Notes under the pieces: generated by a model
Database searches by the model: none
What the model was told of the DNA's origin: nothing
Seen by the model: only the letters and a program-made list of their open reading frames with translations
Assembly: GCA_947629905.1 (NCBI GenBank)
Contig: CANRFM010000001.1
Coordinates: 62,001-126,000, forward strand
From: an uncultured Clostridia bacterium
GTDB lineage: Bacteria; Bacillota; Clostridia; Oscillospirales; Ruminococcaceae
Direction: 5' to 3'
DNA: 64,000 nucleotides
Translations under genes and position numbers: made by a program
Shown: in pieces, positions 63,808 through 64,000 of the stretch
How the letters are laid out: the number at the start of each line of letters is the position of its first letter
How positions within the stretch are numbered: position 1 is the stretch's first letter

Positions 63808-64000
63808 TTAACCGACTACCTCATAGCCTTTGGCTTCCACGGTCTGTTTCAGGACAGCGGCATCCACGGCAGTTTCCATGGTGATGACGGCTGTTCCCGC
63901 TTCGTGGCTGACTTCTGCACCGGTCACGCCCGGAACGGCTTCGAGCGCCTGTTTTACGGTCGCTTCACAGTGGGGGCACATCATGCCCTTGATCTGTAAC
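63808..64000 (-). CDS. Heavy-metal-associated (HMA) domain protein, 5' end cut by window edge
   Basis: Translating the minus strand from the right edge gives LQIKGMMCPHCEATVKQALE and continues to KGYEVVG and a stop at 63808. The MxCPHC metal site and length of about 64 visible codons fit one HMA domain, binding copper or a similar metal. It is either a CopZ-like chaperone or the C-terminal end of a metal-transporting ATPase; the edge prevents a choice. Confidence 0.8.
   Translation of the reverse strand, partial: LQIKGMMCPHCEATVKQALEAVPGVTGAEVSHEAGTAVITMETAVDAAVLKQTVEAKGYEVVG

Noticed and set aside
1-64000. tRNA or rRNA genes
   Set aside because: I looked for tRNA-like T-loop and CCA features and rRNA conserved stretches in the intergenic regions and saw none that I could support.

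Overview
The window looks like the replication-origin side of the chromosome of a low-to-medium GC, spore-forming Firmicute close to Ruminococcus (Oscillospiraceae). The signs are sporulation genes (sigG, spoIIGA, sigE, gpr), a dockerin-bearing secreted pectate lyase of the cellulosome type, a CDP-dideoxyhexose wall-polymer cluster, and strong TTGACA/TATAAT promoters. Assignments come from reading the sequence only; no database search was run.

Layout. 1-17698 is one long minus-strand run of origin genes: dnaA, dnaN, an S4-domain gene, recF, an unknown gene, gyrB, a YcxB-like membrane gene, gyrA, a phosphoesterase, rpmH, rnpA, yidD, yidC, jag, mnmE and mnmG (cut by the left edge). The dnaA-dnaN gap (15746-16255) is the probable oriC. 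It holds many DnaA-box-like 9-mers and five tandem TAG DnaA-trios. 17772-21370 holds feoB in two pieces in permuted order (C-terminal half upstream of N-terminal half), bounded by 12-bp direct repeats and next to a large serine recombinase. This is the most unusual locus in the window.

21556-28232 holds a DUF378 gene, rpsT, gpr, serC-serA, and the sporulation sigma block (sigG divergent from spoIIGA-sigE), which is bracketed by inverted copies of an 80-bp intergenic repeat. 28556-33156 holds the dockerin pectate lyase, an M20 amidohydrolase and a small membrane protein. 33313-39729 is a six-gene plus-strand operon for a CDP-3,6-dideoxyhexose pathway and its membrane transfer. 39777-50499 is minus strand: a DHH phosphoesterase, then a run of rnj, gdpP, rplI, dnaB, tilS, ftsH and a zinc-ribbon membrane protein behind a structured leader.

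50892-63617 holds a degenerate nucleotidyltransferase/phosphohexomutase fusion, an alanine symporter, two PH-domain membrane proteins, a three-gene peptidoglycan-binding/SpoIID-like operon with a mother-cell-type promoter, a RING-like membrane protein and a giant secreted protein with ten tandem repeats. The right edge cuts a heavy-metal-associated (HMA) domain gene.

How they work together. The left part is the replication, gyrase, tRNA-modification and membrane-insertion core. The sporulation genes carry promoters that match forespore or mother-cell sigma consensus. The feoB/recombinase locus sits 184 bp upstream of dnaA. Recombination between its two repeats would restore an in-frame 684-codon feoB on a 2,156-bp circle.
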